A stretch of 64,000 bases of DNA from Akkermansia muciniphila (GTDB taxonomy: Bacteria; Verrucomicrobiota; Verrucomicrobiia; Verrucomicrobiales; V1-33). The notes beneath the pieces were generated by a model. That model worked only from the letters and a program-made list of their open reading frames with translations. It was not told the origin of the DNA and did no database searches. Each line of letters opens with the position of its first letter. Within the stretch, counting starts at the first letter, position 1. Both the position numbers and the translations under genes were made by a program. Shown in pieces: positions 36,140-44,871 of this stretch. The stretch covers positions 1 to 64,000 of the forward strand of contig CAMAUV010000020.1 of the NCBI GenBank assembly GCA_945861415.1, given 5' to 3'.

Positions 36140-36294
36140 GGAGAGACTTGCGGCTTGGGTGCGGCAGGGAGTTCGATAACCACTGCCGCCGACATCCCGC
36201 CTAAACTGCAGCGTGGCGGAAACTGAAGCGGTTTTATCCTGCCGCGGGCCAGGTTGCGGGGGAGCCGTAGAGCCTCAACCTGGTCCTCCTTCCT

Positions 36295-37182
36295 TCAGCC
36301 CCGCGGGTGAAAACTACGGTGCACTTGCTTGAGGCGCACCTTATCCACGTGGGTGTAAATTTGCGTAGTGGCGATGTCCGCGTGTCCCAGCATTTCCTGG
36401 ATGACGCGCAGGTCTGCTCCGCCACTGAGCAGATGGGTAGCAAAACTGTGCCGCAACAGGTGCGGGTGCACGTCAAGGTCCACCCCTTTGGCCCGCTCTT
36501 TCACAATCTGCTCGATCCGGGTGGTGGTCAGGCGGCTGCCCCGGATGCCTATGAAAATATGACTGCCGGTCTTTTTGGCAACGAGATGCGGGCGCCCGCT
36601 TTCCAGCCAGTGCGCGACCGCATCCCGGGCGGCGCGGCCCACGGGCACGATGCGGGTCTTCTTGCCTTTTCCCGTCACGCGGATGAATCCTTCCTCCGGC
36701 GAGAACTGGTCGAGAGTGGCTCCGGCCAACTCGGAAACCCGGAGGCCGCTGGCGTAGAGCAGTTCCAGCATGGCGAGGTCGCGCAAGTCCAGCGGGGTGA
36801 CCGGGTCGATGCTGGCCAGCAGGTGCTCCACTTCCTCAAGGGTCAGGGTATGTGGCAGACTGGCATCCAGTCTCGGTGCCATGAGCCCTTCGGCGACGTC
36901 GGCTGGTAGGAACTTCCGTGCACACAGCCAGCGGAAGAAGATTTTGATGGCAACTGCATTTAGCCGGATGGTTGCGCTGGTGAGCCCGTTCTTTTTTCGC
37001 TCCAGCAAAAAGTCCGTCAACTGTCCCATGGTGATGGCGTCCACAGATTCTACTGCCCGGCCCCTGAGGTATCCAGCCAGCAGGTCGAGAGACTGGCGCA
37101 CACTCAGCTGGTAATTCGCCGAGAGCCCCCGCTCAGTGGCGAGGTAGAGAACAAAGCGGTCGATGGCAGCAGTCAGAAGCAT
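36295..37182 (-). CDS. xerD: Tyrosine recombinase XerD-type
   Basis: 295 residues, the normal XerC/XerD length. The N-terminal SAM-like core-binding domain (FVLYLATERGLSANYQLSVRQ region, about 5-90) precedes the catalytic domain with the first Arg in LLYASGLRVSEL, the Lys in GKGKKTRIVPVG, HPHLLRHSFATHLLSGGADL (His-x-x-Arg) and GHADIATTQIYTHV with the nucleophile Tyr. XerCD resolves chromosome dimers at dif during division. The sequence fits XerD best, but XerC/XerD distinction by eye is uncertain. It stands alone on the minus strand. Confidence 0.85.
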   Translation of the reverse strand: MLLTAAIDRFVLYLATERGLSANYQLSVRQSLDLLAGYLRGRAVESVDAITMGQLTDFLLERKKNGLTSATIRLNAVAIKIFFRWLCARKFLPADVAEGLMAPRLDASLPHTLTLEEVEHLLASIDPVTPLDLRDLAMLELLYASGLRVSELAGATLDQFSPEEGFIRVTGKGKKTRIVPVGRAARDAVAHWLESGRPHLVAKKTGSHIFIGIRGSRLTTTRIEQIVKERAKGVDLDVHPHLLRHSFATHLLSGGADLRVIQEMLGHADIATTQIYTHVDKVRLKQVHRSFHPRG

Positions 37183-37308
37183 TTCACTTAAGTAACCTAA
37201 ACTAGGACTCTGGGAAGTTCCACGGGAGTGAAATAAATTGCGCCAAATTTATCAGCTCTTTATATTATCCATAAGCAAGGAGGTAGACTACGGACAGTTC
37301 TCTAAGTT

Positions 37309-37650
37309 TTGCACATGCTGGGTAAGGGAATACGTGTGGCCAAAGACCGCCAAGGCATCCGCTTATGGATTTCGTCACCTATGCGGCAATCCGGGTATGT
37401 TGCGGTCAAAGCCGGAGACTGTGCCTCAGCCTTGAGAATGGCCCGCAGCGATTTGCCGGACTTGATTTTGCTCGACCCGCACCTGCCCTGCGGCAGGCGC
37501 GAATTCGTCTTGGAAAGTTTGCGGTAACAGTAAGGGCTGGTCCGCGTCCCCGTGATTATTTATAAGCGGAGGCGTGGGCCTCGCCAGCACTAGGCCCGCT
37601 ATCGCATTTGAAGATGTCCTTCAGGACATCCTCCGCCGGGGCGGGCTCGT
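37309..37650 (+). pseudogene. Response-regulator receiver remnant
   Basis: In the frame 37309-37527 the receiver-domain core is readable: GYVAVKAGDCASALRMARSD followed by LPDLILLDPHLPCG, where the second D of LLD is the phospho-acceptor position. The N-terminal acidic pair and beta-1 are missing. After a stop, pieces of the end of the domain appear in other frames (RVPVIIY near 37543; AFEDVLQDILRRG near 37606-37645). Frame changes and loss of the start make it non-functional; no kinase gene remains nearby. Confidence 0.5.
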
Positions 37651-37657
37651 CGCGCGA

Positions 37658-38299
37658 TCAGCGTCCGGCGGCGAGCTTTTCCACCGCTGCCACTACCCGT
37701 TCCGCTACGGCCGCCTTGCTCATGCGAGGCAGGGTTTCTTCACCGCCGCCGGCGAAGAGCAACGTCACCGAGTTCTCCTCCGCATCGAAGCCTGTGCCCG
37801 GCTGCGAAACATCATTGGCCACCATGAGATCGCAGTCCTTGCCTGTCCGTTTTCCGCGCGCGTGTTCCAGCACCTGCTCCGTCTCGGCGGCAAATCCCAC
37901 GAGCACTCCCCGCCAGCCAAACACCCGCCGCACCGACCCCAGAATATCGGGCGTCCTCTCCAGCTCCAGCGTCAATCGGTCCGCAGATTTCTTGATCTTC
38001 TGCGTCTCAACCTGCACCGGACGGTAATCCGCCACCGCTGCGGAAAACACGGCCGCCTCGGCCCGCGGCAGCCGGGCCTGCACCGCTTCGTACATTTCCT
38101 GCGTGCTCACCACATCCACCCGCTCCACCCCCGGCGGAGCCGGCAGCGCCACCGGCCCGGCAACCAGCGTCACCGTGTGTCCAGCCTGCGCCGCCGCCTC
38201 GGCAATGGCAAATCCCATGCGCCCTGAAGAACGATTGCTCAGGAAGCGCACGGGATCGAGAGCCTCCCGCGTGGGACCGGCCGTGATAAGAAAATGCAT
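37658..38299 (-). CDS. coaB: Phosphopantothenate-cysteine ligase domain protein
   Basis: 213 residues from ATG 38299 ([20 protein letters not shown]). The protein is only the CoaB half of the usual CoaBC (Dfp) fusion: [16 protein letters not shown], the nucleotide-binding [15 protein letters not shown] and the cysteine-ligase core [27 protein letters not shown] and DLMVAND. It joins cysteine to 4'-phosphopantothenate with CTP or ATP in coenzyme A synthesis. The decarboxylase (CoaC) flavoprotein is not adjacent, so it must be separate in this genome. Start fixed by the conserved N-terminus. Confidence 0.85.
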   Translation of the reverse strand: MHFLITAGPTREALDPVRFLSNRSSGRMGFAIAEAAAQAGHTVTLVAGPVALPAPPGVERVDVVSTQEMYEAVQARLPRAEAAVFSAAVADYRPVQVETQKIKKSADRLTLELERTPDILGSVRRVFGWRGVLVGFAAETEQVLEHARGKRTGKDCDLMVANDVSQPGTGFDAEENSVTLLFAGGGEETLPRMSKAAVAERVVAAVEKLAAGR

Positions 38300-38340
38300 G
38301 CCCTCCCGACTGCCGCGCCCTGCCACCTCTGCAATGGCGC

Positions 38341-38720
38341 ACCGCGGGTAGTCGCTACACGGTAGCCGCCGTCAATCTCGCTAGTTTCTCAGCCGGAGCT
38401 CAGTTGAGCCGCCTCGAAATTCCTATGGTCAATATGTCGGGAGCCGATTTGACCAACAGCACATCCCAGATCCGGTTTTGGCTAAGGAATAGGATCAACA
38501 CGACCGCCACAGGCACCGCTCCTATCTCTGCTGACCATGTTGGCGGTGTTGTCGGCCCTAATCCCGTCATCCCGCTCGGGGATCTCAGCTTTCCCAATGA
38601 TAACTTTGACCCATTTACCCTGAATTTGAGCCATCTCACAGTCACCCCAACCAGCGGCACCACCATCGTCGTCCCTAAGAGTATCGACTGCCTTTGGGGC
38701 TTTGCTACTACCCCGCCTCA
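38341..38720 (+). pseudogene. Start-less secreted-protein fragment converging on lysS
   Basis: A plus-strand frame without start reads YTVAAVNLASFSAGAQLSRL, then ISADHVGGVVGPNPVIPLGD and FPNDNFDPFTLNLSHLTVTP, and ends at a stop after running past the 3' end of lysS. It is Thr/Asn/Pro-rich like verrucomicrobial surface proteins. The 5' end would lie in the divergent coaB gene, so this is a truncated relic. Confidence 0.35.
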
Positions 38721-40202
38721 CTCCTTAGCCTTTAACTGTGGGAAGAGCACGACGTCGCGGATGGAGTCGCAGCCGGTAAGCATCATGATCAGGCGGTCGA
38801 TACCCACGCCGATGCCGCCGGCGGGAGGCATGCCGTGTTCGAGGGCAAGGAGGAATTCCTCATCAACCTTCTGGGTCTCTTCGCCAGCTTGGTGTTCAAG
38901 GCGCTGACGCTGGACGATGGGGTCGTTGAGTTCGGAGTAGCCCGGACTAATTTCAACGCCATTGATGATGAGTTCATAGACATCCACGACGGTGCCGTCG
39001 GCGGCATTTTGTTTGGCGAGCGGGACCAGTTCGGTGGGGACGTGGGTGACGAAGCAGGGGTTGAAGGTCTTTTCCTCAATGAGCTTTTCAAAGACCTGCT
39101 GGGTGACCTCGTAGTCCTCCATGGCGGGGGAAATCTCGACGCCCAACTCGCCGCCGCGGGCGCGGCGCTGCTCGGGGGTGTAGTCGAACCACTGCGCATC
39201 AACGCCGCGGATGAGATCGCGATAAGGCGTGCGCTTCCACGGGCGGGTGAGATCGATAGTGCGGGTGACGTTACCTTCGTCGTCCTTGTGCTCGATGACG
39301 AGAGTGCCAATGAATTTCTCAGCGAGGTGGCACACCATTTCCTCGACGAGGTCGGCCATCCTTTCAAAGTCGGCGCAGGCCCAGTAGGCTTCGAGCATCG
39401 TGAACTCAGGATTGTGGCGGCGGCTGATGCCTTCGTTGCGGAAATTGCGGTTCAATTCAAAGACCTTGGTGAAACCGCCGACGAGCAGTCGCTTCAGATA
39501 GAGTTCCGGCGCTATACGCAGGTAGAACGGCTGGCCGAGGGCATTGTGATAGGTCTCGAATGGACGCGCGGCGGCACCACCGGGCACGGCTTGGAGCATG
39601 GGGGTTTCGACTTCGAGAAAGTCACGGTCTTGGAGCCAGCGGCGAATTTCAGCCACCATTTTGCTGCGCATCACGAAGACTTCCCGGCTGCGCTGGTTGG
39701 ACATGAGGTCGAGGTAGCGCTGGCGGTATTTTATCTCGCGGTCGGCTACGCCGTGCCACTTGTCGGGCATGGGGCGGAGGGACTTGGAGAGCACGGTGAG
39801 CCCGGTGATCTTGATGGACGGTTCGCCGGTTTTGGTGACGAAGGCTTCACCCTCCACGCCCACCCAGTCGCCCATGTCCAAGAGGTCGGTGAAGAGCTTG
39901 AAGGTTTCCTCCGGCACGTTCTTTGCATTGAGGAAGCACTGGAAGCGGCCCTCCAGATCCGAGATGTCAAAAAACTGGGTCTTTCCCATGTCGCGGCGCG
40001 CGCTGATGCGTCCATAAGCACGCACGGGCAGGCCTTCGGCGAAATTTGCGCGCAGCGAGGCGAGGGTATGCGTGGTATCAAAGCGTCCGCCCCACGGGTT
40101 CAGTCCGCCGGATTCCAGCTTCGCGAGTTTTTCGCGGCGGAAGGCGAGCAGGGCGCTTTCGGATTCGGGGGAGGCGGGCGGATTCTGAGGCTGACTGTCC
40201 AT
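38718..40202 (-). CDS. lysS: Lysyl-tRNA synthetase, class II
   Basis: 494 residues from ATG 40202. The N-terminal OB fold for anticodon binding has RISARRDMGKTQFFDIS and NAKNVPEETF. Class II motifs follow: motif 1 near MRSKMVAEIRRWLQDRDFLE, motif 2 KVFELNRNFRNEGISRRHNP with FTMLEAYWA, and motif 3 GGIGVGIDRLIMMLTG. It charges tRNA-Lys in the cytoplasm. Size and order are normal. The 25 codons upstream of the chosen start lack conservation. It does not belong to an obvious operon. Confidence 0.95.
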   Translation of the reverse strand: MDSQPQNPPASPESESALLAFRREKLAKLESGGLNPWGGRFDTTHTLASLRANFAEGLPVRAYGRISARRDMGKTQFFDISDLEGRFQCFLNAKNVPEETFKLFTDLLDMGDWVGVEGEAFVTKTGEPSIKITGLTVLSKSLRPMPDKWHGVADREIKYRQRYLDLMSNQRSREVFVMRSKMVAEIRRWLQDRDFLEVETPMLQAVPGGAAARPFETYHNALGQPFYLRIAPELYLKRLLVGGFTKVFELNRNFRNEGISRRHNPEFTMLEAYWACADFERMADLVEEMVCHLAEKFIGTLVIEHKDDEGNVTRTIDLTRPWKRTPYRDLIRGVDAQWFDYTPEQRRARGGELGVEISPAMEDYEVTQQVFEKLIEEKTFNPCFVTHVPTELVPLAKQNAADGTVVDVYELIINGVEISPGYSELNDPIVQRQRLEHQAGEETQKVDEEFLLALEHGMPPAGGIGVGIDRLIMMLTGCDSIRDVVLFPQLKAKE

Positions 40203-40308
40203 AGGAGAGTGAGCGATTGCATCGGGTTTGGGAAAAGCAAGTCCGCCGCCTGCGATGCCGTTGCATTCGTGGCGCAAGAGCGGAGCGACATACTTCGTTC
40301 ATCCCTCC

Positions 40309-40758
40309 ATGTCCTATCATCATGCCCCCGCTGCCGATCCGCCTGCCCTTATCATCAGAGATGGAGGGCTGCTAATTCTCCGGCTTTCCGCCGGGCTTGG
40401 CCTCATCCTTTTCCATGCATGGCGCGAGGCCTGCGGCGGTTGGGCGTTCCTCTGGCGCAAGGAGCCGTGGCCATTTGCTAGGGAGGTGGCGGAGCGCGGA
40501 TTTCCTTTACCGGAAATAGTTGCCGGCGTGGCGGCGGCGGCGGCGCTGCTGTTTTCGGCGTTCCTCGCGGCTGGGCTACTGGGCCGCGTGTCTGCGCTGG
40601 TGCTGCTAGGCTGCGCTTTGACCGGTATTTTTCTTTATGCAGGAATTCCGGTCATGGGGGAACTCATCGCACTCTACGCCGCGGTCTATCTTGTCCTCAC
40701 TCTTTGCGGGCCGGGGCGCTTTTCCATGGATGGACTTCTGAGCGGGGCGCGCAGATGA
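40309..40758 (+). CDS. DoxX family membrane protein
   Basis: 149 residues with four predicted membrane helices (about 20-38, 65-90, 95-112, 118-138). The segment ILRLSAGLGLILFHAWREA and the repeated small-residue helices fit the DoxX/SURF4-like family, of unclear biochemical role (membrane redox or quinone-associated). The start was chosen at ATG 40309, which puts a short polar N-terminus before the first helix. The stop overlaps the next ATG by 4 bases, so it is coupled to the reductase gene. Confidence 0.7.
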   Translation: MSYHHAPAADPPALIIRDGGLLILRLSAGLGLILFHAWREACGGWAFLWRKEPWPFAREVAERGFPLPEIVAGVAAAAALLFSAFLAAGLLGRVSALVLLGCALTGIFLYAGIPVMGELIALYAAVYLVLTLCGPGRFSMDGLLSGARR

Positions 40759-41630
40759 AAGTGGTGGTCACAGGCACAGGAGGTCGGCTCGGGGCTGCGG
40801 TGGCGCGGCAGTTGCGGGAACGGCATCGCGTGGTGGCCTACGACCGCCGGGCCATGGACCTGCGCTGCCCGCAGCAGATGGACGATCACTTGGGCGCCCT
40901 TGAATTTGAAGTACTGATTAACTGCGCGGCGGTCACGCAGGTGGACTACGCCGAGCAGCATCCCGTGGAAGCCCATGAGGCCAATGCACTGGCCCCAGCA
41001 CATATGGCGGCTATTTGTGCCCGGCGCGGGGCAAGGATGATCCATGTCTCCACGGACTACGTTTACGACGGCGCTGCTCCCGGACTCCGCCGGGAAACGG
41101 ATGCGGTGAATCCTCTGAGCGTCTACGGTCGCACCAAGCGGGAGGGGGAAGAGCGGGTCCTAGAAGCGGATGACCGCTTCATCGTCGCGCGCACTTCATG
41201 GGTTTTCGGACCAGACCGGCCATCGTTTGTGGATCAGATCATTGCACGCGCTCAGAAAGAGGCAGACTGCGGCGCCATTGCGGACAAATTCTCCTCGGCC
41301 AGCTACAGCCTGGACATGGCGGAGCAACTGGATTTCCTTCTGAGCGTGCGCGAAGGCGGGGTCTACAACCTGTGTAACGAAGGCTCCTGCACATGGCACA
41401 CACTCGGCCAAGCTGCGCTGGATACCGTCGCCGCGCTTGGATGGAAACTCCACACCCGCACCCTCGCAGAACAGCGACTAGCGGACATGACAGCGCTTCT
41501 CGCTCCGCGGCCCGTGCATACCTCTCTCGACGTCACCCGCCTCGCCGCCGCAACCAGCCTGCGCCCGCGGCCATGGCGGGAGGCACTGGCGGACTATTTG
41601 CGGACTTACTACGCATCGCCGGTCAGGTGA
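40755..41630 (+). CDS. RmlD-like dTDP-4-dehydrorhamnose reductase / sugar reductase
   Basis: 291 residues. N-terminal Rossmann fold VVVTGTGGRLGAAVARQL, then INCAAVTQVDYAEQHP and AHEANALAPAHMA, the catalytic block VSTDYVYDGAAPG and NPLSVYGRTKREGEE (YxxxK), as in RmlD-type extended short-chain reductases. RmlD makes dTDP-L-rhamnose for LPS or exopolysaccharide in the cytoplasm. No rmlA/B/C is present here, so the exact substrate is open. It is coupled to the DoxX gene by a 4-base overlap. Confidence 0.78.
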   Translation: MKVVVTGTGGRLGAAVARQLRERHRVVAYDRRAMDLRCPQQMDDHLGALEFEVLINCAAVTQVDYAEQHPVEAHEANALAPAHMAAICARRGARMIHVSTDYVYDGAAPGLRRETDAVNPLSVYGRTKREGEERVLEADDRFIVARTSWVFGPDRPSFVDQIIARAQKEADCGAIADKFSSASYSLDMAEQLDFLLSVREGGVYNLCNEGSCTWHTLGQAALDTVAALGWKLHTRTLAEQRLADMTALLAPRPVHTSLDVTRLAAATSLRPRPWREALADYLRTYYASPVR

Positions 41631-42246
41631 CTGGGGCCAGAGGCTTTTCCTTCACTTTCCAAAGCACCAGTGCGCCCAGCGTTGCGCCGGTGACGAGATC
41701 GACAAGATGGTGCTGGTGCGTAAACATAATGCCTACACAGCCGAGCGCGATCCACAGCACGGCCCACGGACGCCATGCGGGAGTCAGCCATGGAACAGTG
41801 ACCGCAGCAGCCACCATGGCTTCACTGACATGCAGTGACGGCCACTGATTGTAGGGCAGATCAAAGAGGTGGAGGACTTGAAACAGAAAAACCGTCCAGT
41901 CCTCCGGAATGCTGCGCTCGTAGGCGCAGCGGCATGGATAGAGCAGAAATAACGTGCAGCTCACCACCAGAATAATGCCCAGCCGCCAGAGAAGCGTGCG
42001 CAGTTGCGTGTGACGCACGACAAACAGCGGAGCCATGACGAGCATGATATCAATGCTCCAGTAAGGAACCACGAAGGCTGTGATGCGCGGAATTTCGAGC
42101 TCCCACTCGAAGGCTACCGAGCGTGTAACGCCACGCAGGTGGGCCAGTAGGTTGGTGGCTCCGTAGAGCAGGAGAAATCCCAGCATCACACCAGTGCAGG
42201 CGAGGAGACGCGTCCGGAGCGCGGGCAACTGGGGCTCTGAGTCCAT
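41623..42246 (-). CDS. PAP2-superfamily membrane phosphatase/transferase
   Basis: 207 residues from ATG 42246, with about six membrane helices. The PAP2 active-site segments are WPSLHVSEAMVAAAV (SxxH motif) and TFTHQHHLVDLVTGATLG-like FTHQHHLVDLVTG (HxxxD). The layout (NQWPSLH followed by QHHLVD) resembles inositol-phosphorylceramide synthase-like or undecaprenyl-PP phosphatase-like members. It would act on a lipid phosphate at the membrane. It follows the acyltransferase gene with a one-base gap on the same strand and its 3' end overlaps the convergent reductase gene by eight bases. Exact substrate unknown. Confidence 0.72.
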   Translation of the reverse strand: MDSEPQLPALRTRLLACTGVMLGFLLLYGATNLLAHLRGVTRSVAFEWELEIPRITAFVVPYWSIDIMLVMAPLFVVRHTQLRTLLWRLGIILVVSCTLFLLYPCRCAYERSIPEDWTVFLFQVLHLFDLPYNQWPSLHVSEAMVAAAVTVPWLTPAWRPWAVLWIALGCVGIMFTHQHHLVDLVTGATLGALVLWKVKEKPLAPVT

Positions 42247-42247
42247 A

Positions 42248-42895
42248 TCAATCTTTGGGCTGTAGTCGCTGCGTGAGCGCGGCCATGCCGTCGGTGAGTT
42301 CACCGTCGTCGAAGCGCTCAAACGGCAGTAGGGTAATGGTCACGCGGGCGAAGGGTTTGGGAATCTGAAGACGGTCCCATGACTTCAGCCGCCACTTGCG
42401 GGACGCTTCCACGCGCACGGGCATCACCGGGCACTTCGCCACGCGGGCGAGATGGATGACTCCGGGCGCGATTTGATAGCACGGGCCGCGCGGGCCATCC
42501 GGCGTGATGCACAGATCGCATCCGGCAAGGAGCCGGCGACGGCATTCCACAAGGGCCTGCGCGGCGCGTTTGTTGCTGGAGCCGCGCACGCTTTGGAGCC
42601 CAAACCTCGCGACCACGGCGGCGAGGATCGCGCCGTCTTTACTGGGGCTGGCGAGCACCGCTGTGGGCCTAATTTGTTTGAGGCAGCGGGAATGAAGAAC
42701 CGGCATGGAAAAAATCCGGTTGTGCCAGAAAGCCCAGATCACTGCGCCTGGTGTGTCTTTGGAGAGACCCGCTTCATTCAGCACGCGGATGCGCCATGTC
42801 AGGGCGTAGAGTTTTATCAACGTCGCCAGCAGCCAGCCTAGGCACCGCGCTTTGAGCGAGGTGTCCGGAATGGGAATGTAGCGCGGGCGCTGCAT
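42248..42895 (-). CDS. DUF374-type lysophospholipid/lipid A acyltransferase-like protein
   Basis: 215 residues. An N-terminal hydrophobic stretch (LGWLLATLIKLYALTW) is followed by VIWAFWHNRIFSMP (acyltransferase His with downstream conserved residues), ASPSKDGAILAAVVARFGL, SVRGSSNKRAAQALVE and CITPDGPRGPCYQIAPGVIH. These are the DUF374 signature blocks; family members acylate lipids, some replacing LpxL-type enzymes in Gram-negatives. It begins the two-gene unit acyltransferase-PAP2, which suggests lipid A or phospholipid tailoring at the inner membrane. Confidence 0.8.
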   Translation of the reverse strand: MQRPRYIPIPDTSLKARCLGWLLATLIKLYALTWRIRVLNEAGLSKDTPGAVIWAFWHNRIFSMPVLHSRCLKQIRPTAVLASPSKDGAILAAVVARFGLQSVRGSSNKRAAQALVECRRRLLAGCDLCITPDGPRGPCYQIAPGVIHLARVAKCPVMPVRVEASRKWRLKSWDRLQIPKPFARVTITLLPFERFDDGELTDGMAALTQRLQPKD

Positions 42896-42950
42896 GGGCA
42901 GTTGTCAGTGTTTGCTTGGCAGTAAGCAGTCAGAACCTTGCTGGGGGCAG

Positions 42951-42980
42951 AAAAAAAGGAATGGAACCCCGGCGGGGTTC
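42951..42980 (-). terminator. Intrinsic terminator of xylulokinase
   Basis: On the minus strand GAACCCC and GGGGTTC form a perfect 7-bp stem with a three-base loop (42964-42980), followed after a few bases by a run of seven T (complement of 42951-42957). It lies about 45 bases after the xylulokinase stop and before the acyltransferase gene, so it ends the xylB transcript. Confidence 0.7.
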
Positions 42981-43023
42981 ACCAATGAAGAGACATCCGA
43001 CGGTTTCGGCATGTGATTACGGC

Positions 43024-44523
43024 TCACAGCCAACCCGCACCCTGCAGCGCGCGCATGAGATTCGTCTGCCGCTCCAGTTGCGCGGTGTAGAGCGTGTGGT
43101 TCACCGCGTTGGGCTGGGCGCGGGTGGATTCGTCCAGCTCGACGAGCTTTGCGCAGAGTTCCTTCATCGTCGTTACGGTGCCGGATTCATGCAGGGCAAC
43201 ATAAGCAGCCTGCACCGCAGCGCCGAGTCCTGCGCCTTCCGCGGTGTTCAGGGTGACGACGGAGACACCAAAGACATCGGCCACGATTTGCCGCCACGCG
43301 GCGCTGCGGCTTCCGCCGCCGGTGAGCCGAATTTCGGAGGGTGTGACGCCCAGCTCTTTAAAGCGCCCCAGTCCGTAGGCGAGTCCCGTAGTGACACCCT
43401 CAACCGCCGCGCGGGCAATGTGTGCCGGGTTCATGTTGGACGTGCGCAGACCATAGAGAACGCCGGTGCCGTTTGGCAGATTGGGTGTGCGCTCGCCATT
43501 CAGGTATGGCAGGAAAAGCAGTCCATCCGCTCCGGCGGGTGCCGCACTGACGTGTTTTTCCAGCTTCGGCAGTTCCCATGCAAAGATCTCGCGCACCTGC
43601 TCGGTGAGTACGGTCACATTCATGGTGCAGACGAGCGGCATCCACTGGTCCGCGCTGTCGCAGAAGGCGGCGACTTCGCCCTTCGGATCAACCACCGGTT
43701 TATCCGCGCAGGCAAACAGCGTGCCGCTGGTGCCGAGGCTGACAGTCACGACGCCAGGGGAGACATTCCCCGTGCCGATCGCACCCATCATGTTGTCGCC
43801 GCCGCCGGCGCTCACGACCACACCCGCGGGCAGGCCCCAGCGCTGGCGGAGTGCTTCGCGCAGCTCACCGTGGCGGGCGAGAGACGAGCCGACTTCCGGC
43901 AGCATGTCATTCACACGCGGATCGATGAAGCTGATGAGATCGCGCTCCCACTGCTTCGTGCCGACATTGAGGAGGCCTGTGCCGGAAGCGTCGCCGTATT
44001 CCATGCGCTTCACGCCAGTCAGGTGAAAGTTGATGTAGTCGTGCGGCAGCAGGATTGACTTCGTCTTCGCGAAGTTCTCCGGCTCGTGACGTTTGAGCCA
44101 GAGAATCTTTGGTGCGGTGAACCCGGGCGGTATGTTGTTGCCAGCTTTTTCGATCAGGCCCGCCGCGCCGCCAAATGCTGCCGCCAGCGCCTCGCACTCG
44201 GCAGCGGTGCTGGTGTCGCACCAGAGCTTGGCCGCGCGCACGGGAGCGTCGTTCGCATCCAGAGCCACCATGCCGTGCTGCTGGCCGCTTACACCGATGC
44301 CCCGCACTTCGCTTTTACGTGCGCCTATTTGCTGCAGGCAACTCTCGATGGTGTCATCCACCGCGTTGATCCACGTGACCGGATGCTGTTCCATGTGGCC
44401 CGGGGGCAAGCCGTCGATTACGTCGTATTTAGAGGAGGCATGCGCGATGATAGCGCCGGTGTCAAAATCCAGCACCACAGACTTGGTGCTTTGGGTGCCG
44501 CTGTCGATTCCGATAAAGAGCAT
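43024..44523 (-). CDS. xylB: Xylulokinase
   Basis: 499 residues, the usual size. FGGY-kinase motifs: FIGIDSGTQSTKSVVLDFD, GIGVSGQQHGMVALD (substrate Asp region), DYINFHLTG, DASGTGLLNVGTKQW and the C-terminal RLTGGGSRSAAWRQIVADVF. The M-E-Q-H and SGQQHG segments are those of xylulokinases. It phosphorylates D-xylulose to xylulose 5-phosphate. Xylose isomerase is not in the window. A strong terminator follows, so the gene is monocistronic at its 3' end. Confidence 0.92.
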   Translation of the reverse strand: MLFIGIDSGTQSTKSVVLDFDTGAIIAHASSKYDVIDGLPPGHMEQHPVTWINAVDDTIESCLQQIGARKSEVRGIGVSGQQHGMVALDANDAPVRAAKLWCDTSTAAECEALAAAFGGAAGLIEKAGNNIPPGFTAPKILWLKRHEPENFAKTKSILLPHDYINFHLTGVKRMEYGDASGTGLLNVGTKQWERDLISFIDPRVNDMLPEVGSSLARHGELREALRQRWGLPAGVVVSAGGGDNMMGAIGTGNVSPGVVTVSLGTSGTLFACADKPVVDPKGEVAAFCDSADQWMPLVCTMNVTVLTEQVREIFAWELPKLEKHVSAAPAGADGLLFLPYLNGERTPNLPNGTGVLYGLRTSNMNPAHIARAAVEGVTTGLAYGLGRFKELGVTPSEIRLTGGGSRSAAWRQIVADVFGVSVVTLNTAEGAGLGAAVQAAYVALHESGTVTTMKELCAKLVELDESTRAQPNAVNHTLYTAQLERQTNLMRALQGAGWL

Positions 44524-44871
44524 GGGATATGAGGTAAATTACAGCTCATGGAGACTGACTGCGCCCGCCGCGTCAATACTGGAATGCTGCCTGCTCCGCC
44601 TCGCGGGAATGCGGCCGGGGCGGACAGGGCCCCCATCGAACCAGACAGCGGCAGCGACTGGAAAAGCTCAGTATTGTTCCAGATCTTCTCCTGCCTGATT
44701 TCCCCAATCGGTGATGTGCCCGTGCCTATATGCCCAAGGTGGCAGGTGCGCACTCGTGAGCTGGTTCCGTAAGGAATGGCCGATCGTGCCCCTCGCATTC
44801 AAGATTTTTTGTCAGCGACTGCGGTGGCGTTTTTAATTTGCTAACGTCCGGCTTCCACACAGATATGGCGC
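44524..44871. other. Gene-free interval between divergent xylB and glcE
   Basis: No supported gene. Short protein-like snatches such as RKEWPIVPLAFKIFCQRLRW (about 44769-44840, plus strand) suggest another eroded gene but are too brief to name. Promoters for both divergent genes should lie here; no clear consensus elements were seen. Confidence 0.35.

Noticed and set aside
38835-40481. 548-codon open frame antisense to lysS
   Set aside because: It mirrors lysS almost exactly; its His/Gly/Asp-rich composition is what the complement of a GC-rich gene gives, and lysS has full class II motifs.
42916-44058. 380-codon open frame opposite xylB
   Set aside because: Antisense of a canonical FGGY kinase; it also runs through the xylB terminator hairpin.
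44548-44772. 74-codon ORF between xylB and glcE
   Set aside because: Composition is random-like and there is no domain, signal peptide or ribosome site; adjacent frames look equally open.
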